From: Mycocentrospora acerina
Lineage: Eukaryota > Ascomycota > Dothideomycetes > Pleosporales
Direction: 5' to 3'
Length of the DNA stretch: 64,000 nucleotides
Assembly (NCBI GenBank): GCA_022701365.1
Contig: JAKUHH010000325.1
Coordinates: 46,370-110,369, forward strand
This document shows positions 11,052 through 21,958 of this stretch, one piece after another (the stretch's first letter is position 1; every line of letters begins with the position of its first letter). Below the pieces are notes generated by a model that saw only the letters and a list, made by a program, of their open reading frames with translations, made no database searches and was not told where the DNA came from. A program made the position numbers and the translations under genes.

Positions 11052-12960
11052 ATGGAAGTACAACCACCGGAATACGCGAACAAGGACGTCACCATGGAAG
11101 AGAAACAGGGAGATGAATTAGCACAGAAAGAGCAACATCTTGGGTCAAAAGAGTACGCACTGGAGGAAGCCAAACCTCAACGACACATCAACCCATCCGA
11201 CTGGAACGGTCCAGACGATCCCGATAATCCGCACAACTGGCCATTTTGGCTTAGGGTCTACCATTCCATAATACCTGCTTTTTCTGGATTCGCAGTGTAA
11301 GTGAAATACCTCCACCATACTGCGTCTTTTGTATTCGCTGGTTTTGCGATGGAATCTTAACATTTGATCAGCACGTTCGGGACCTCAGTATATACGCCAT
11401 CGGTCGGCCTCGTCATGGCTGATTTCTCTGTTTCCCGTACAGCAGCTTTGGTTGCTCTTTCAGTCTACACACTTGGCCTCGGCTTTGGACCCATCATATC
11501 CGCCCCACTGAGTGAACGATACGGCCGAAAGATTGTGTACATAGTTTCGTCTCCCATCTTCATGCTTTTTACACTCGGCGCGGGCTTCAGCAAGAGCTTT
11601 GCTAGTTTAGTAATATGCAGATTCCTCGCGGGGATTGCAGGCAGTCCCACCCTCGCTGTAGGAGGAGGAACGGTTGCGGATGTGTTTCCGCCGCATGAAC
11701 GAGCAACTGTGACTTGCTTGTTCCTGATGGCGCCATTCGCAGGGCCTGCTCTAGGGTATGTTGATTCATTTTTGACAATAAAGATTAATTTACTCACTCT
11801 ACCAGACCTGTCGTCGGAGGCTTCGTAGCGCAGTACAAGAGTTGGCGATGGTCGCAGTGGTGCATCATCTTTATCTCGCTTGCCGTATACGCCATTACTG
11901 TCCCAATGAGGGAGACTTACAAAGCGACAATTTTGAAGCGACGTACAGCTAAGCTTGGTCTGACGCTTACTAGTAGTCGCGAGGCCGATGCGACAGCTAT
12001 GAAGCGTAGAATTGTTCAAAACTTTTTGAGGCCGCTCCATATGCTGTTCACTGAGGTAGGCACATTCTCGTCTTGAATCCACAAAAGAAAATTGATCGGA
12101 TACTGTTTTCCAGAGAAATAACCAACAACGTACTGACAAAACCCAGCCTGCGGTCTTCTTTCTTTCGCTATACACCGCTTTTGCGTTTGGCGTCTTGTTC
12201 CTACTACTCCCTGCCCTGCCCTACATATTCTCTCGCCCGCCATACTCCTTCACCTTATCGCAAGTCGGACTCGCATTTCTCTCAATCGGACTGGGTGTGT
12301 TGCTTGGGGGTGGGACGGGTTTGCTTGTTGATCATTATATCTACCAGTCCAAGCACCGTCAGGCATTGGAAAAGGGCGAGAAGAACGCGCAGCCAGAGCA
12401 CCGACTCTATAACGCAATGTTGGGTAGCTGGGGCTTGCCAATAGGACTGTTTTGGCTTGGATGGTGCGCGGATAAGGGTGTACATTGGGCAGTCTGCCTG
12501 CTGGGCGCGGTTCCATTCGCATGGGGGAACATGTGCGTTTTTGTAAGTTTTCTTGGGAGGTTTCAATCATCATTACCATGATCGTACCTATAGAAGAGAA
12601 TAGGTTTGCTTCTAAGAAAGAGCTAGAGAATTTTAAGCTAATTGAGAGCATCTAGACTTCTATAGCTATGTACCTTTCAGACGTTTATGGCGCGGCGAAT
12701 GGTGCATCGGCTTTGGCAGCAAATGGTATATTTAGATACACGCTTGGTACTGTATTTCCACTATTTACCATTCAAAGTAAGTTGATCAAACATCTCGATT
12801 GGTGGCGCTGACTTCCGGTGCAGTGTACCAAGCCATGGGCATTGGCTGGGCAACGTCAACGATTGGATTTTTCTCCGCCGCCATGATTCCTATCCCATGG
12901 ATTTTTTTCAAGTGGGGTCCGATCATCAGGCAGAGGAGTCGGTATAACTTGGCCATGTGA
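11052..12960 (+). CDS. MFS drug:H+ antiporter-type transporter
   Basis: Six exons (11052-11296, 11372-11755, 11806-12055, 12147-12542, 12656-12776, 12824-12960) give 510 aa. The N-terminal tail is cytosolic and acidic, then NPHNWPFWLRVYHS leads into the first membrane segment. The loop 2-3 motif is SERYGRKIVY, and AGIAGSPTLAVGGG plus APFAGPALGPVVGGF match the DHA1 multidrug/exporter type. The C-terminal half has YGAANGASALAANG and ends in a short tail. Twelve membrane segments are expected in the plasma membrane. Intron 5 is long (113 nt); only the acceptor at 12655 keeps frame (VF then TSIAMYLSDVYG). It converges on the AKR gene 216 bases downstream. The substrate cannot be told. Confidence 0.9.
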
Positions 12961-13176
12961 GGTAGGTCTGAGATATACAGTCCAAGATGGGCGACAAACT
13001 TTTGAGCATCCGAACAGAGGTCAATAGGCCAAACATAATGATAATTTTCGCAATTCACCTCAACACATTCCAGCCTAACGAGCACTCTTTTCCGACTCTG
13101 CAAGGTGAACGGATCGAGTACACATAGGCGTTCGAATGCGGAAACGGTACATTTAATCTCTTGGTGTGTATCCCTT

Positions 13177-14504
13177 TTAAATGGTCAGCTTCATCTCCTT
13201 GGTTACAAGAACAAAACTCACGACTTGTTTGGGTGGTGCATCGATCCACGTTGACATGCTGTAGTGAACCTGGTCCGCTACCGTCAACTTTGTGTTGAAC
13301 TTTTTCTCGAAGAGAAACGTGTTGGGGAATAGCGGGTCAAATGCTTTCGCATCATGAATCTGACCGATTTCCTCGGCCGATAATGTGATACGCAAAGCTC
13401 CGGGTAGTAAGTTGACATGCTCAACAGACTGTACGCCAACGATTGGAAATACATTAGTCGACTGATGGAAGAGGTATGCTAGTGCCTGAAACAGGGTTAG
13501 TAAATTGTGGTAAGAACGCTTCTGCAAATACTCACAATATCCTGCAGAGTCGCATTTTTTTCTTTTGCAAGTCGCTCGAGGACATTGCAGACCTTGATAT
13601 CCCCTTCAGAAGCACTATAGTATCCTTTGCCTGCATCCGGGTCGTTCTCCATTTTCTTCCGCTGCTCTGATGTTACTAGCTGGCCACCCCCCAAGGAAGC
13701 CCACGGGACAATAGCCATGCCCTGGTCTTCGCACATGGGAATAATTTCCGACTCCATATCCCGGAACGCAGCATTCCATCGACCTTGATAGATGGAGAAT
13801 GGGGTTAGGCCGTTTCTTCGAGCGACTGCGATGGAAACTGTCAGCGAGTCACAGGAACGTATTTGCGGCTAGCTCACATTCGTTTGCCTTAACAACGACC
13901 CAAGCTGGAGTATCAGAAATTCCCAAGTACAAGACTTGTCTTGCCATGACCAACGCGTGAAGGTGTGTCATTAATTCTTCTACAGAGCAAGAAACATCCC
14001 ACCTGTTCGAATTGGTCAGCCTGAAATGAGACTGAACATTCGCATCATGGCGTACCAGTGAAGGTAGAGGATGTCAATGTAGTCCGTCCTCAACTTTCTC
14101 AAACTATCTCGAACAGAAACATGCATGCTTTTTGCGCTCGGGCCGGTGAAATTGCTTTGGATTGGAATCCCCTCACGATTAACGGACTTGTATCCCGACC
14201 CAAACTTGGTCGCAATGACCATCTGGTCTCTGTTGCCGCGTTTTTCCATCCACTCGCCAATCAGATTCTCAGATTCCTCAGAATTGTATGCATTGGCTGT
14301 ATCGATGAAGTTGCCACCAAGGGAATAATAAGAGTCCAGCAGCTTGAACGGATCTTCACTTTTCCCAAAGAGCTTGCTCCATGAGTTTCCGATGCTGATG
14401 CCACCTAGAGCAATGGGAGAGACTTTGACGTTTGCCGTGGGCGATAGGACGCGATGCCATCCTAGGGCGGATTCTGGCTTTGGCGGAGGAGCGAATACAT
14501 CCAT
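13177..14504 (-). CDS. Aldo-keto reductase, aryl-alcohol dehydrogenase type
   Basis: Four exons on the minus strand (14504-14056, 14002-13878, 13825-13536, 13485-13177) encode 390 aa. The AKR tetrad is visible: Asp68 and Tyr73 in NFIDTANAYN, Lys100 in VIATKFG, and His149 in LYLHWWD, where the second Trp comes from the exon 1/2 junction. The segment NGLTPFSIYQGRWNAAFRDME is characteristic of fungal aryl-alcohol dehydrogenases and norsolorinic-acid-reductase-like AKRs. It would reduce aromatic aldehydes or ketones with NADPH in the cytosol. The frame extends upstream to 14687, but MDVFAPPPKPES at 14504 is the family's usual start. It lies 179 bases downstream of the bZIP gene on the same strand and converges on the MFS exporter, a context suggesting aromatic-compound detoxification. 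Confidence 0.92.
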
Positions 14505-14683
14505 GGTGAGCTGGTAATCGAGTAGGTTGTGGTGAATTTGATGGCATTGTGCATTGCGAACGCCGTTTTTAGGTGTAGATAAGTCCGCATTCAAGGACTT
14601 AATTGTGGTGACGGTAGAAACATGGAAAAATACAGATCCTAAAACCGCATTTAAGACCGTATGCAACACGCTGACACTGATCA

Positions 14684-15722
14684 TCATAAGTCCGACGATT
14701 TTAAGAGGCTTGGCATGCTGCTCAAAATCGCATCTCTGAGTTGTTTTTCAGATATAGGTCTCTCGCCCCGCTTTGCACGCCAGTAGTTTGTCGAGTCGAG
14801 CGCTTCCGCGCAGCCATGTAAAAGCCAGCCCCATTTCGTCAAAAATTCTGTGGTAATTTCCCAACTGCGTGGATCCCAGGGCGAACCCCAGATTACCAGT
14901 GCAGGATCGCGATCTGGATCGGCTACATCGCAGATGTCATGGCAGAGCTCTTCTTCGTCGCAAAGATCAGGGTGTTCAAAGGCTTGCAGCATGTTGTCCC
15001 GCAATCGAGGCCAAGGGAATACATCTATCCAAGGATGGTGCTCTATCGAAAACTGAAGGGCTGTTGGTTGTAGGTTCGCTGGCCACTCGACGAAGCGATT
15101 ACCGGCAGCGGCTTCCTCCAATGGGCCATACTTGTTGAGAGGAGAGATGCCATTCCAGTCGTAGTATTCTGTTGTGATACCTAGGAGATCTGCATTCTTC
15201 GCTAAAGCATGGGAGACATTGTACCTTACAAGAAGTTGTAGATGGGTCAAAGAAGGGGTGCCTTGCATATAGCTTGCTTTTGCATGATCGGCAAAGCGTT
15301 CCATCAGTTCGCGCACACGAGGAGAACTCTGCATGCACTCGGATACAGGAACATATTTAGGATTTGACGCCTTGTCTCCAGATGCTGCGTCCACTTTCGG
15401 AAGCTTCGTCCCGGCTTTCCCATTTTTCGCCACTTGTTTCGACGGCGCTGCGATTGATGGAGTCGTGGGTTTGTTCTGAGTGCGTAATCCTGGCCAAGAA
15501 TGTCAGCAAGAATGCTCGGGCATGCTGCAAAGAAGAGTAGTTCTTACTACGAGCCCTCTGGTTGAGTCGGTTTTGCAATTTCCGCCGCTCAGCTGCGCTC
15601 GTTACGCCCGTCCAATCCTCTGCACGATCGCGCGTATTGAGTCGCTCGGATGACCATTCTAGCTCGATGAGGGCAGGATGTGCCTCCGCGGTGTTCGCAG
15701 ACAAGGTGCCAAACTGTGCCAT
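14684..15722 (-). CDS. bZIP transcription factor with DUF3425 domain
   Basis: Two exons (15722-15548 and 15489-14684, intron 58 nt) encode 326 aa. The basic region DWTGVTSAAERRKLQNRLNQRARR is completed across the splice, which restores RARRLRTQNK. The C-terminal two thirds form a DUF3425 domain: LTHLQLLVRYNVSHALAKN, then a hydrophobic segment around HPWIDVFPWPRLRD and WGWLLHGCAEALD near the end. The leucine zipper is short or absent, as is usual for this fungal group. It acts in the nucleus. The promoter region contains eight degenerate 13-bp repeats starting 157 bases upstream of the ATG. It is the upstream gene of the bZIP-AKR pair and could control the AKR and MFS genes; that is inference from position only. 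Confidence 0.9.
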
Positions 15723-15879
15723 GTTCCCTAAAATTCGAATATCTGCAAGTTGCTGACAGCCCTCAGTCTGGGTGTCGAGAAGACTTGAGGCCGCTTTGAG
15801 TGTATCGCGTCGGCGTTAGAGCTGTCAGCACTGTGCATAAACTCCGGAACCAGTAGAGCAAGCGGCACTGGGCAGCTTT

Positions 15880-15983
15880 CGGTCTTTTTATACGGTCTTT
15901 CTATACGAGCTTTTCTATACGAACCTTTCAGACGGGCTTCTATACGGTCTTCTTATTCGATCTTTCTATACAGTCTTTTCACA
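15880..15983. repeat. Degenerate 13-bp tandem repeat upstream of bZIP gene
   Basis: Eight consecutive units of 12-14 bases follow the consensus CGRTCTTTCTATA. They start at 15880, 15893, 15906, 15920, 15933, 15945, 15958 and 15971. On the bZIP coding strand they read TATAGAAAGAYCG. Not in any supported reading frame. Confidence 0.8.
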
Positions 15984-17402
15984 AGATTTCCACTCACCGC
16001 TCTTCAAGTACATTAAAGGGACCTTACTTTGAGCTCGCCTAAATCTCTCATGCATAACGAAAGAAGGTTTCTTTCTTCTGCCTCAATCAAACGCCCAGCT
16101 TACACTATTCAAAGAAAGTACCCCTCTTATTTGTTCACCAGCTACAAATACACTTCAGCTCCTAGTCGAATTGGTCGTTGGATCGCGATTTCACCCTGTG
16201 CATAGTCAAATCGTATCATGGAGACATCTGGATTGTGTTCACCGCCAGGATGCACGATTCTGTAATCGAAATGAGCTGGAATGCTGCTGGTAACATCATA
16301 CGTTCCAGACGACAAACAAGTGTCATCCTTGTGGCTATCGCTGCTTTACTTCAAACCACAATCTTGCTGGGCGGTAATGAATCAAAAAACCTAATCTCAC
16401 CGCCTCTGATAGGGGGTTGGGGCTGAACGTTTTACAGTCTTTCCGTGTCGGAAGTGTGAGGAATGCAGTCAAAATCTTCCATGTGGAGGAGTCGCAAGTG
16501 ATACTCAACTACAGCATGGAAATCAGGCTCAAAATCATCTCAAATTGGTGTCAAACATATTTCATAGATGTGGATTTACATAGTGAGGATGAGTTCATTG
16601 ACTCGGGAGTCAAAAGTCACGTCGATGTCAACGGGTAGCCTGTCTGCCTTCTCACCCACTACTGCAGTTATGTTGGTAAGTGCTGTGAAAAAGGGGTTCA
16701 AGAGCAATTCAGCTTTGAATTACAAACCAAGAATTGGAGTCACTTGCCCTAGGGTCATGGTCGTTGATAGTGTTAGTCCAATTGTAGATGTTGCGAGGAT
16801 CTTCCATGGATCTGTGGTTTGGCCTTTGACGAATCAAAAGGTCTAGAGGTAGGCTGCCTGATTTGACATGTGAATATATCCAAAGATGGGTGATTGGGTA
16901 TAAGATATGTTGAAGTGCAAAAATTAGTGTTAATATTATGTGTCTCTAACTTTTCCGCCAATTTCATCTATTCGTTTTGGGGGTTCTGCAACTGATCATT
17001 CTAAAATCTCACTGCAACTCCCTCAATTTTTCGTGACAACAATGCAATCGCAAAAGTTTAGTAGATTATAATCAATGTATTAGGCTTAATTCCGCTATAG
17101 CCAACGTAATGGGGAGCAGATATGGCAACCCACGGACTGGATAAGAGTAGTGGTATTAGAAGATTGAGTATCAATTCCTTACACCCGTACTGGTCGCTCT
17201 GGTCGTTACCACACTTCCATCTCCTTCTCTTTTCTTTTCAAAGAAGATGTCGTGCTTCACCTCCCCATTCACCTGGGCGATGGCCTCCCGCTTTCACCAC
17301 GCTGCCATGAATAGGCTCCCGGCAACTAGACAGCAACTGCAACGCAGCCAACCTCTCACGAGGGAAGTCAACCCAAAGTAACGCTCCCCTCCAAAGCCAA
17401 CC
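15984..17402. other. Divergent intergenic region
   Basis: About 1.4 kb between the bZIP promoter repeats and the next plus-strand gene. A few open stretches below 95 codons overlap in different frames (16178-16846) without domain, start context or splice support. I see no convincing gene. Confidence 0.45.
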
Positions 17403-18461
17403 ATGTGCCTCACCCTATCCGCCACCCACCGAACATGTCCACACTCGCACTTTATCGGCACCATGCACTGCACCCTCGACCAATGCCTAAATCACTCAAC
17501 ACACACCTTCCACCTCGAAGATGTAGACTACGACTGTGAAATCTGCGCTGCAATGTACATCATACACGTTGACCCCGAGATTGTGCCCGTGCAGCCATAC
17601 GCACCAACTGATAATATCGACATTAGATTCGAGGAGAATACTCTTTCTGGGGGGAGGTTTGTGAGAAAAGGGGAGTATGAGGCGAGCGCGAGGAGTTTGA
17701 GTACTGTGGAGGATGAGGATAGGGAAAAGTTTAGGGGATGGAATGCACGGAAGGGGGAGGGTGATGTCGAGGTCGAGATGGAGGTCAGCGTTGAGGCTGC
17801 TATGCATCGCGATTTGCTACAACATCAGCTGAGTGTTCTTCCGACTTGGCTTGAACATCAGCGACAGGAAATTCAGGCGCCGCTGGAGCAGTCACATCAT
17901 TGTATACCGTGGAGTGTACTTCCCATTGATAGTGAAGGCACGACGGGTGGGCAAGTTGAGCAGCAGAGGGGTAAAAACGACGGTTCGCTGATTCCAATTT
18001 CGGGGGGCCAGGTCAGTGAAGCTCCTGGCTCTGGCCATGACTTCTCGTTGTCTCGACTTGCGAATGTCGCAAAGACTAACGCAATCTATATCCAGACGCC
18101 TGCGCCTGAGGTAACACAATTGCCGGCCCCCAGTCAAGCAAAGTTTACTCACAGGCTTCCACCACGCCCAGATGTACTTCCTCCAGCGAGTTTCGACCTG
18201 CCATCAGTCACGTCTTATGATTCAAGGCGTTACCCGCCAAGGTCGAACAGGACGCCTCGGACTACAATGCAGGATGAGTTGCCAGTGAGGCGGGTATCTT
18301 TGGAGGACTACTTGGTGAAGAGCAAGGGTATAAAGGGGAGAGTAAAGGATAAAGAGAGGACCAAGGCGAATAAGGAGGTAGCGAGTCGGATAGGCAAGGA
18401 AGACGAAAAGGAGAATGAGAGTGGGGAAGCGGAGGAGGTGGAGGAGGCTGTAAATGACTAG
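17403..18461 (+). CDS. Hypothetical protein, Cys/His-rich N-terminus, charged C-terminus
   Basis: Single exon, 352 aa; the start ATG is in CAACCATGTG context. I do not recognise the family. The first 55 residues hold seven Cys and several His (CLTLSATHRTCPHSH, CTLDQCLNH, DCEICAAMY), which could form a small metal site, then a low-complexity middle part. The last 60 residues are very charged (KGRVKDKERTKANK and EDEKENESGEAEEVEE), suggesting disorder. No signal peptide or membrane segment. The single long frame and codon use support a real gene; the N-terminal Cys/His pattern fits no zinc finger I can name. Confidence 0.7.
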   Translation: MCLTLSATHRTCPHSHFIGTMHCTLDQCLNHSTHTFHLEDVDYDCEICAAMYIIHVDPEIVPVQPYAPTDNIDIRFEENTLSGGRFVRKGEYEASARSLSTVEDEDREKFRGWNARKGEGDVEVEMEVSVEAAMHRDLLQHQLSVLPTWLEHQRQEIQAPLEQSHHCIPWSVLPIDSEGTTGGQVEQQRGKNDGSLIPISGGQVSEAPGSGHDFSLSRLANVAKTNAIYIQTPAPEVTQLPAPSQAKFTHRLPPRPDVLPPASFDLPSVTSYDSRRYPPRSNRTPRTTMQDELPVRRVSLEDYLVKSKGIKGRVKDKERTKANKEVASRIGKEDEKENESGEAEEVEEAVND

Positions 18462-19015
18462 TTCCACGTCTTTGTGTATCTTTGGCCAAGATCAAACACA
18501 GGTTAGAGTTTCTTTCCACTTTCTTCTGTCTTTCGATGCAGCGACGAGCACCTGATGCACTTGTCTGGTAGTTGTGGAAGTCGTGAAGCAGTTGCGTTGA
18601 CGTGTCTGCACACACAACAATTCAGACATTACGGCTGGTGAAAATGACCAAACTTGTCATGCATTCCCCAGTACAACACGTCTCACCGCCCAACAGGCGA
18701 TTGATCAGTGTGTTGGAGTCACGAGTGGCCTGGCGAGGCTGTTGTTTGCTGCACGTGCCCATCTTGGCAGGCAAGGAATGGGGTGACGTCTTCGTCGGCA
18801 TCTTTCTGTCAGCAAATGCCCGAGCCGAGCTTCGACATGGGTTTCCCTTTGCACCAAACAACATTTGTTGGACGTGTCGGTGGCCATACTAAACACCCCG
18901 TCCTACACTTGTCCTAGTCAGCGTGCATGTTTGGAAACTAAAAACCACTGAGTGACTGCCGCTCGTGCACAGAAACCTGACAACCACGCGCTCCCACGCT
19001 CTCACACCACACGAC
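18462..19015. other. Intergenic region, promoter of RING-CH gene
   Basis: About 550 bases. No supported gene. Small open frames on both strands overlap each other and have no recognisable content. Confidence 0.45.
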
Positions 19016-20779
19016 ATGGCATCTCTGCCACCACAACGCCCCGCGTCCCAGCGCAGACAGTCGCCCGCCCGCGCATCCTCGTCGCATCAGGAAGAGGAAG
19101 GAGCACGTGCAAGCAGCTTCTCGGACCAATCGGTCGACTCGCAGACACTTCTCCTCAACTCCCCACCCACACAGTCATCGCCCACGCAGTCGTCACAGCC
19201 AGCGCCCTCAGCACAGCAAGAGACACCCCCAGCACACGCCCCCCCACAAGAGGACGACGAGCCGCGCAGATGCTGGATTTGCTTCAACGACGAGACGGAA
19301 GACGACGCAACAACGTCAGAGTGGAGGTCGCCGTGTCCGTGTGTGCTGGTGGCGCATGAGAAGTGCCTGCTGGATTGGATCGCGGACATGGAGGCGCCAA
19401 GCTCGCGACGCCGGGCGGGGAACCGCGTCAACAAAGTGCTGTGTCCGCAGTGCAAGGCTGAGATCAAGCTGCAGCGGCCGAGGAGCTACATAGTGGATGC
19501 GGTGCGGTTGGGAGAGCGCTTTACGGGCTCGTTGCTGCTGCCTGGGTTTGCCTTTGTCACGGGCACCGCGCTGTACTCGACTCTGACTTTGGCGGGGACA
19601 CATACGATATACCAGATCTTTGGGCCGCAGGATGCTATGCAGATTCTGAAGCCGCTGTACGACGGGCCCAATCCGCAGTTGACGTCCGCAGTAATGCGAA
19701 TGATTGACCACGTGCGCCATCATTGGAGGTTGGACATTGGGCTGCCTCTGATACCTACCGTGCTTGTTGCAAGCAGAACCACGCTCGCTGATTCCTTCTT
19801 ACCTTTCTTGCCGCTCATCTTCTTTGTCAGCTCGGGCCAGCCTGGGGACGACATGCTTCAACTACAATGGCCGCCGAGCGCAGCTTTTTCCTTTGCTGCG
19901 CTGCCCTACCTGCGTGGGTTTTACAACGCCTTTTACGAGCGCGTGTGGCTGCCACGAGAGCAAAAGTGGCTGAAGGAAATCCAGCCTCGAGCCGGCACGG
20001 ACGATGCTCCAGAAGCTGAGATTGTCATCCAAGACGAGCTCGAACACGTACACGACCACGGCCACGACCACGACCATGACCATGACCATGACCATGACCA
20101 TGACCATGACCACGCCGATCACGGGCACATAGTAGACGTGGAAGTAGACTTTGACATTTTCGAGAACTGGAACGGAAACGCAGCAGACAACGACGAGCAT
20201 GACGCGCACGACCACGCCCCCGCTGCACATCCTATCCACGCACCGCCCATGGACAATGACGGCGAAGCACCAGCCCTCGTCGGTGTCCACGACGCAGCTC
20301 CTGCACCCAACGTGCCCGCTCAACCAGCACGCCCTCGCCAACGCGTGCGTCGCGAGCGCAACATGACATTCAGCACGACCTCAGTGGCAGACACCATCCT
20401 CGGGGCGCTCATCTTCCCTAGCGTCGCCGCCGCCATGGGCGAGCTGCTCAGACACACTCTCCCCGCATCGTGGGTGACGCCACCAACAGGCGCGACTGCT
20501 TCATCGTGGCTGGGCGGATGGGCGCGCGTTGGCGGGAAGGCAGGGAAACCGACGGGGTTCCTGCAGACTCGATGGGGGAGGAGTCTCATCGGGGGGTGTT
20601 TGTTTGTAGGGCTCAAGGACGCGGTGTTGCTGTATGTGAGGTGGAAGATGGCGCAGAATCATCGACGGAGGAGCATTTTGGATTGCAAGGAAGGGGTGGG
20701 GAAGAAGAGCAAGACAATAACTACCACGAAAACAAATACTGCTTCAACAGCGACGCAAGCTGGCGGGAGAGGGATATGA
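19016..20779 (+). CDS. RING-CH (MARCH-type) membrane E3 ubiquitin ligase
   Basis: Single exon, 587 aa from ATG 19016; the frame also runs back to a GTG at 18965. A Ser/Pro/Gln-rich disordered N-terminus precedes a C4HC3 RING-CH domain at about residues 86-146: RCWICFND, SPCPCVLVAHEKCLLDWI, CPQCKAEI. Several hydrophobic stretches follow (LLLPGFAFVTGTALYSTLTLA, LPFLPLIFFVSSG, GALIFPSVAAAMGELL and near the end GGCLFVGLKDAVLLYV), so it should be a multi-pass membrane protein, probably of ER or endolysosomal membranes. A His-Asp dipeptide run (residues about 350-363) and an acidic linker sit between membrane segments. It would transfer ubiquitin to membrane or ER substrates. It converges on the TANGO2 gene. 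Confidence 0.88.
   Translation: MASLPPQRPASQRRQSPARASSSHQEEEGARASSFSDQSVDSQTLLLNSPPTQSSPTQSSQPAPSAQQETPPAHAPPQEDDEPRRCWICFNDETEDDATTSEWRSPCPCVLVAHEKCLLDWIADMEAPSSRRRAGNRVNKVLCPQCKAEIKLQRPRSYIVDAVRLGERFTGSLLLPGFAFVTGTALYSTLTLAGTHTIYQIFGPQDAMQILKPLYDGPNPQLTSAVMRMIDHVRHHWRLDIGLPLIPTVLVASRTTLADSFLPFLPLIFFVSSGQPGDDMLQLQWPPSAAFSFAALPYLRGFYNAFYERVWLPREQKWLKEIQPRAGTDDAPEAEIVIQDELEHVHDHGHDHDHDHDHDHDHDHDHADHGHIVDVEVDFDIFENWNGNAADNDEHDAHDHAPAAHPIHAPPMDNDGEAPALVGVHDAAPAPNVPAQPARPRQRVRRERNMTFSTTSVADTILGALIFPSVAAAMGELLRHTLPASWVTPPTGATASSWLGGWARVGGKAGKPTGFLQTRWGRSLIGGCLFVGLKDAVLLYVRWKMAQNHRRRSILDCKEGVGKKSKTITTTKTNTASTATQAGGRGI
20050..20120 (+). repeat. GACCAY hexanucleotide repeat encoding a His-Asp run
   Basis: A coding microsatellite of the unit GACCAT/GACCAC, with about nine units in an almost uninterrupted run, inside the RING-CH gene. 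It translates as alternating His and Asp. Confidence 0.85.
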
Positions 20780-20821
20780 AGTTGAACTAAGAGGGGATTG
20801 TTGCCGTAATTAAGCAAGCAT

Positions 20822-20893
20822 TCACACACATATATATACGTGTGTGTTGCCTCTGATACTAATTCCTACTCTACTCTACTCTACTCTGCTCTA
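20822..20893. repeat. Microsatellites in convergent 3' spacer
   Basis: An ACACACATATATATACGTGTGTGT run (20823-20847, nearly self-complementary) is followed by about five CTACT units (20866-20893). They lie between the RING-CH and TANGO2 3' ends. Confidence 0.8.
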
Positions 20894-20925
20894 CTAGCAG
20901 AGAAAAAAAAACTAACAAATGGATT

Positions 20926-21958
20926 TCACCACCCCTCAATCTGAAACTCAAACACCCTGTCCCCCTCGCCCTCTTTCACGGGCCGCGCCTCCCCGTCAAA
21001 CAGCGTCCTTTCGAGGTAAAACGCTTTTCCCTGCCTATCAACCAGATAGACGATACTCTTCTGCGTGCCATAACACCCACTCGTCGCATCCACGGCCAAG
21101 TGCTTGACCACGTCCCCCACTTCATGCCGCGGCATCTTGTGCTCGTCTAGATGGTCGCGGCCAATTGCGGGTACAAAAATGCTGTGCCGCAGCTGATTGA
21201 GATACATGTCCCACTCCTCGTTTTCCTTTTGGCGGGGCATTGTGTCGGTGGCGAGGACGGCGAGGAGGCGGTGGACGAGCTGGTCGCGGGATTCGTTCAG
21301 GGCGAGGGATTGGGAGATTGCGGCGGCGGTGCAGGATTCGCCGTTGAGGACCTTGGGCCAGGTGCGGTCTGTGAAGGCGGCGTTGCTGAGGGCGTGGGTT
21401 TCGCCGGGGGAGGCGAGGAGGTGGGTTACGCCTGCGACGTCTGGGGTGCGGTTGCTGAGGATGGCGAGGCCTTTTGCGTTGGGGGTGACGACGTCCTGGA
21501 CGAGGCCGTAGCAGAGGGAGAAGCCGCCGACGCCTTTGACGCCGTCGTCTTGGAGCATGCGGCGGGCGAATTGGTCGGCGGTTTCGTGGTCGGCGGGGGG
21601 GCTTTTCAGCCAGGCGTTTGGGATGAGGCCGCGGCTGCGGGCGCCAATGACAATGGTCGAGTCTTCTTCGCGGTAGTTGGTGAGGACGGCGATTCTTCCC
21701 TGGCGGGTCACGCCTAGCCAGGTCCCGTGGACAGGGCGGTGGAGGTCATAGCCGCCTAGGATGTGGGAGTCTGGGGATGGCCACCATGTTGCTTCTGCGG
21801 TGGGGCGGTGGAGATATTCCTGGGTGGTTGTTATTATAACTGTACATGTATATGCAAATGGCGTTGGAGGAGAAGGAGGAGGAGGTGCATACGTCTCTGT
21901 TGTTTAGCAGTATAAAGGGGTAGTCTGGGTGTGCAGTGGTGAGGATGGCGATGCACAT
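20926..21958 (-). CDS. TANGO2/NRDE family protein
   Basis: Two exons (21958-21893 and 21819-20926, intron 73 nt) encode 319 aa. The defining N-terminus is present: MCIAILTTAHPDYPFILLNNRD spans exon 1 and continues DEYLHRPTAEATWW across the splice, giving the NNRDE signature. Further family features are GGYDLHRPVHGTWLGVTRQG and AVLTNYRE. TANGO2 proteins are implicated in Golgi organisation, lipid homeostasis and heme trafficking, and occur in cytosol and mitochondria; the molecular reaction is unsettled. Cys2 can act as an N-terminal nucleophile in related Ntn-type folds, but this is not proven here. It converges on the RING-CH gene and is divergent from the UPF0132-like gene. Confidence 0.9.

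Noticed and set aside
15880..15983. CRISPR-like array
   Set aside because: Units are contiguous and degenerate without spacers, in a eukaryotic genome.
16178..16846. Overlapping small plus-strand frames as a gene
   Set aside because: No frame-consistent splicing or domain could be found.
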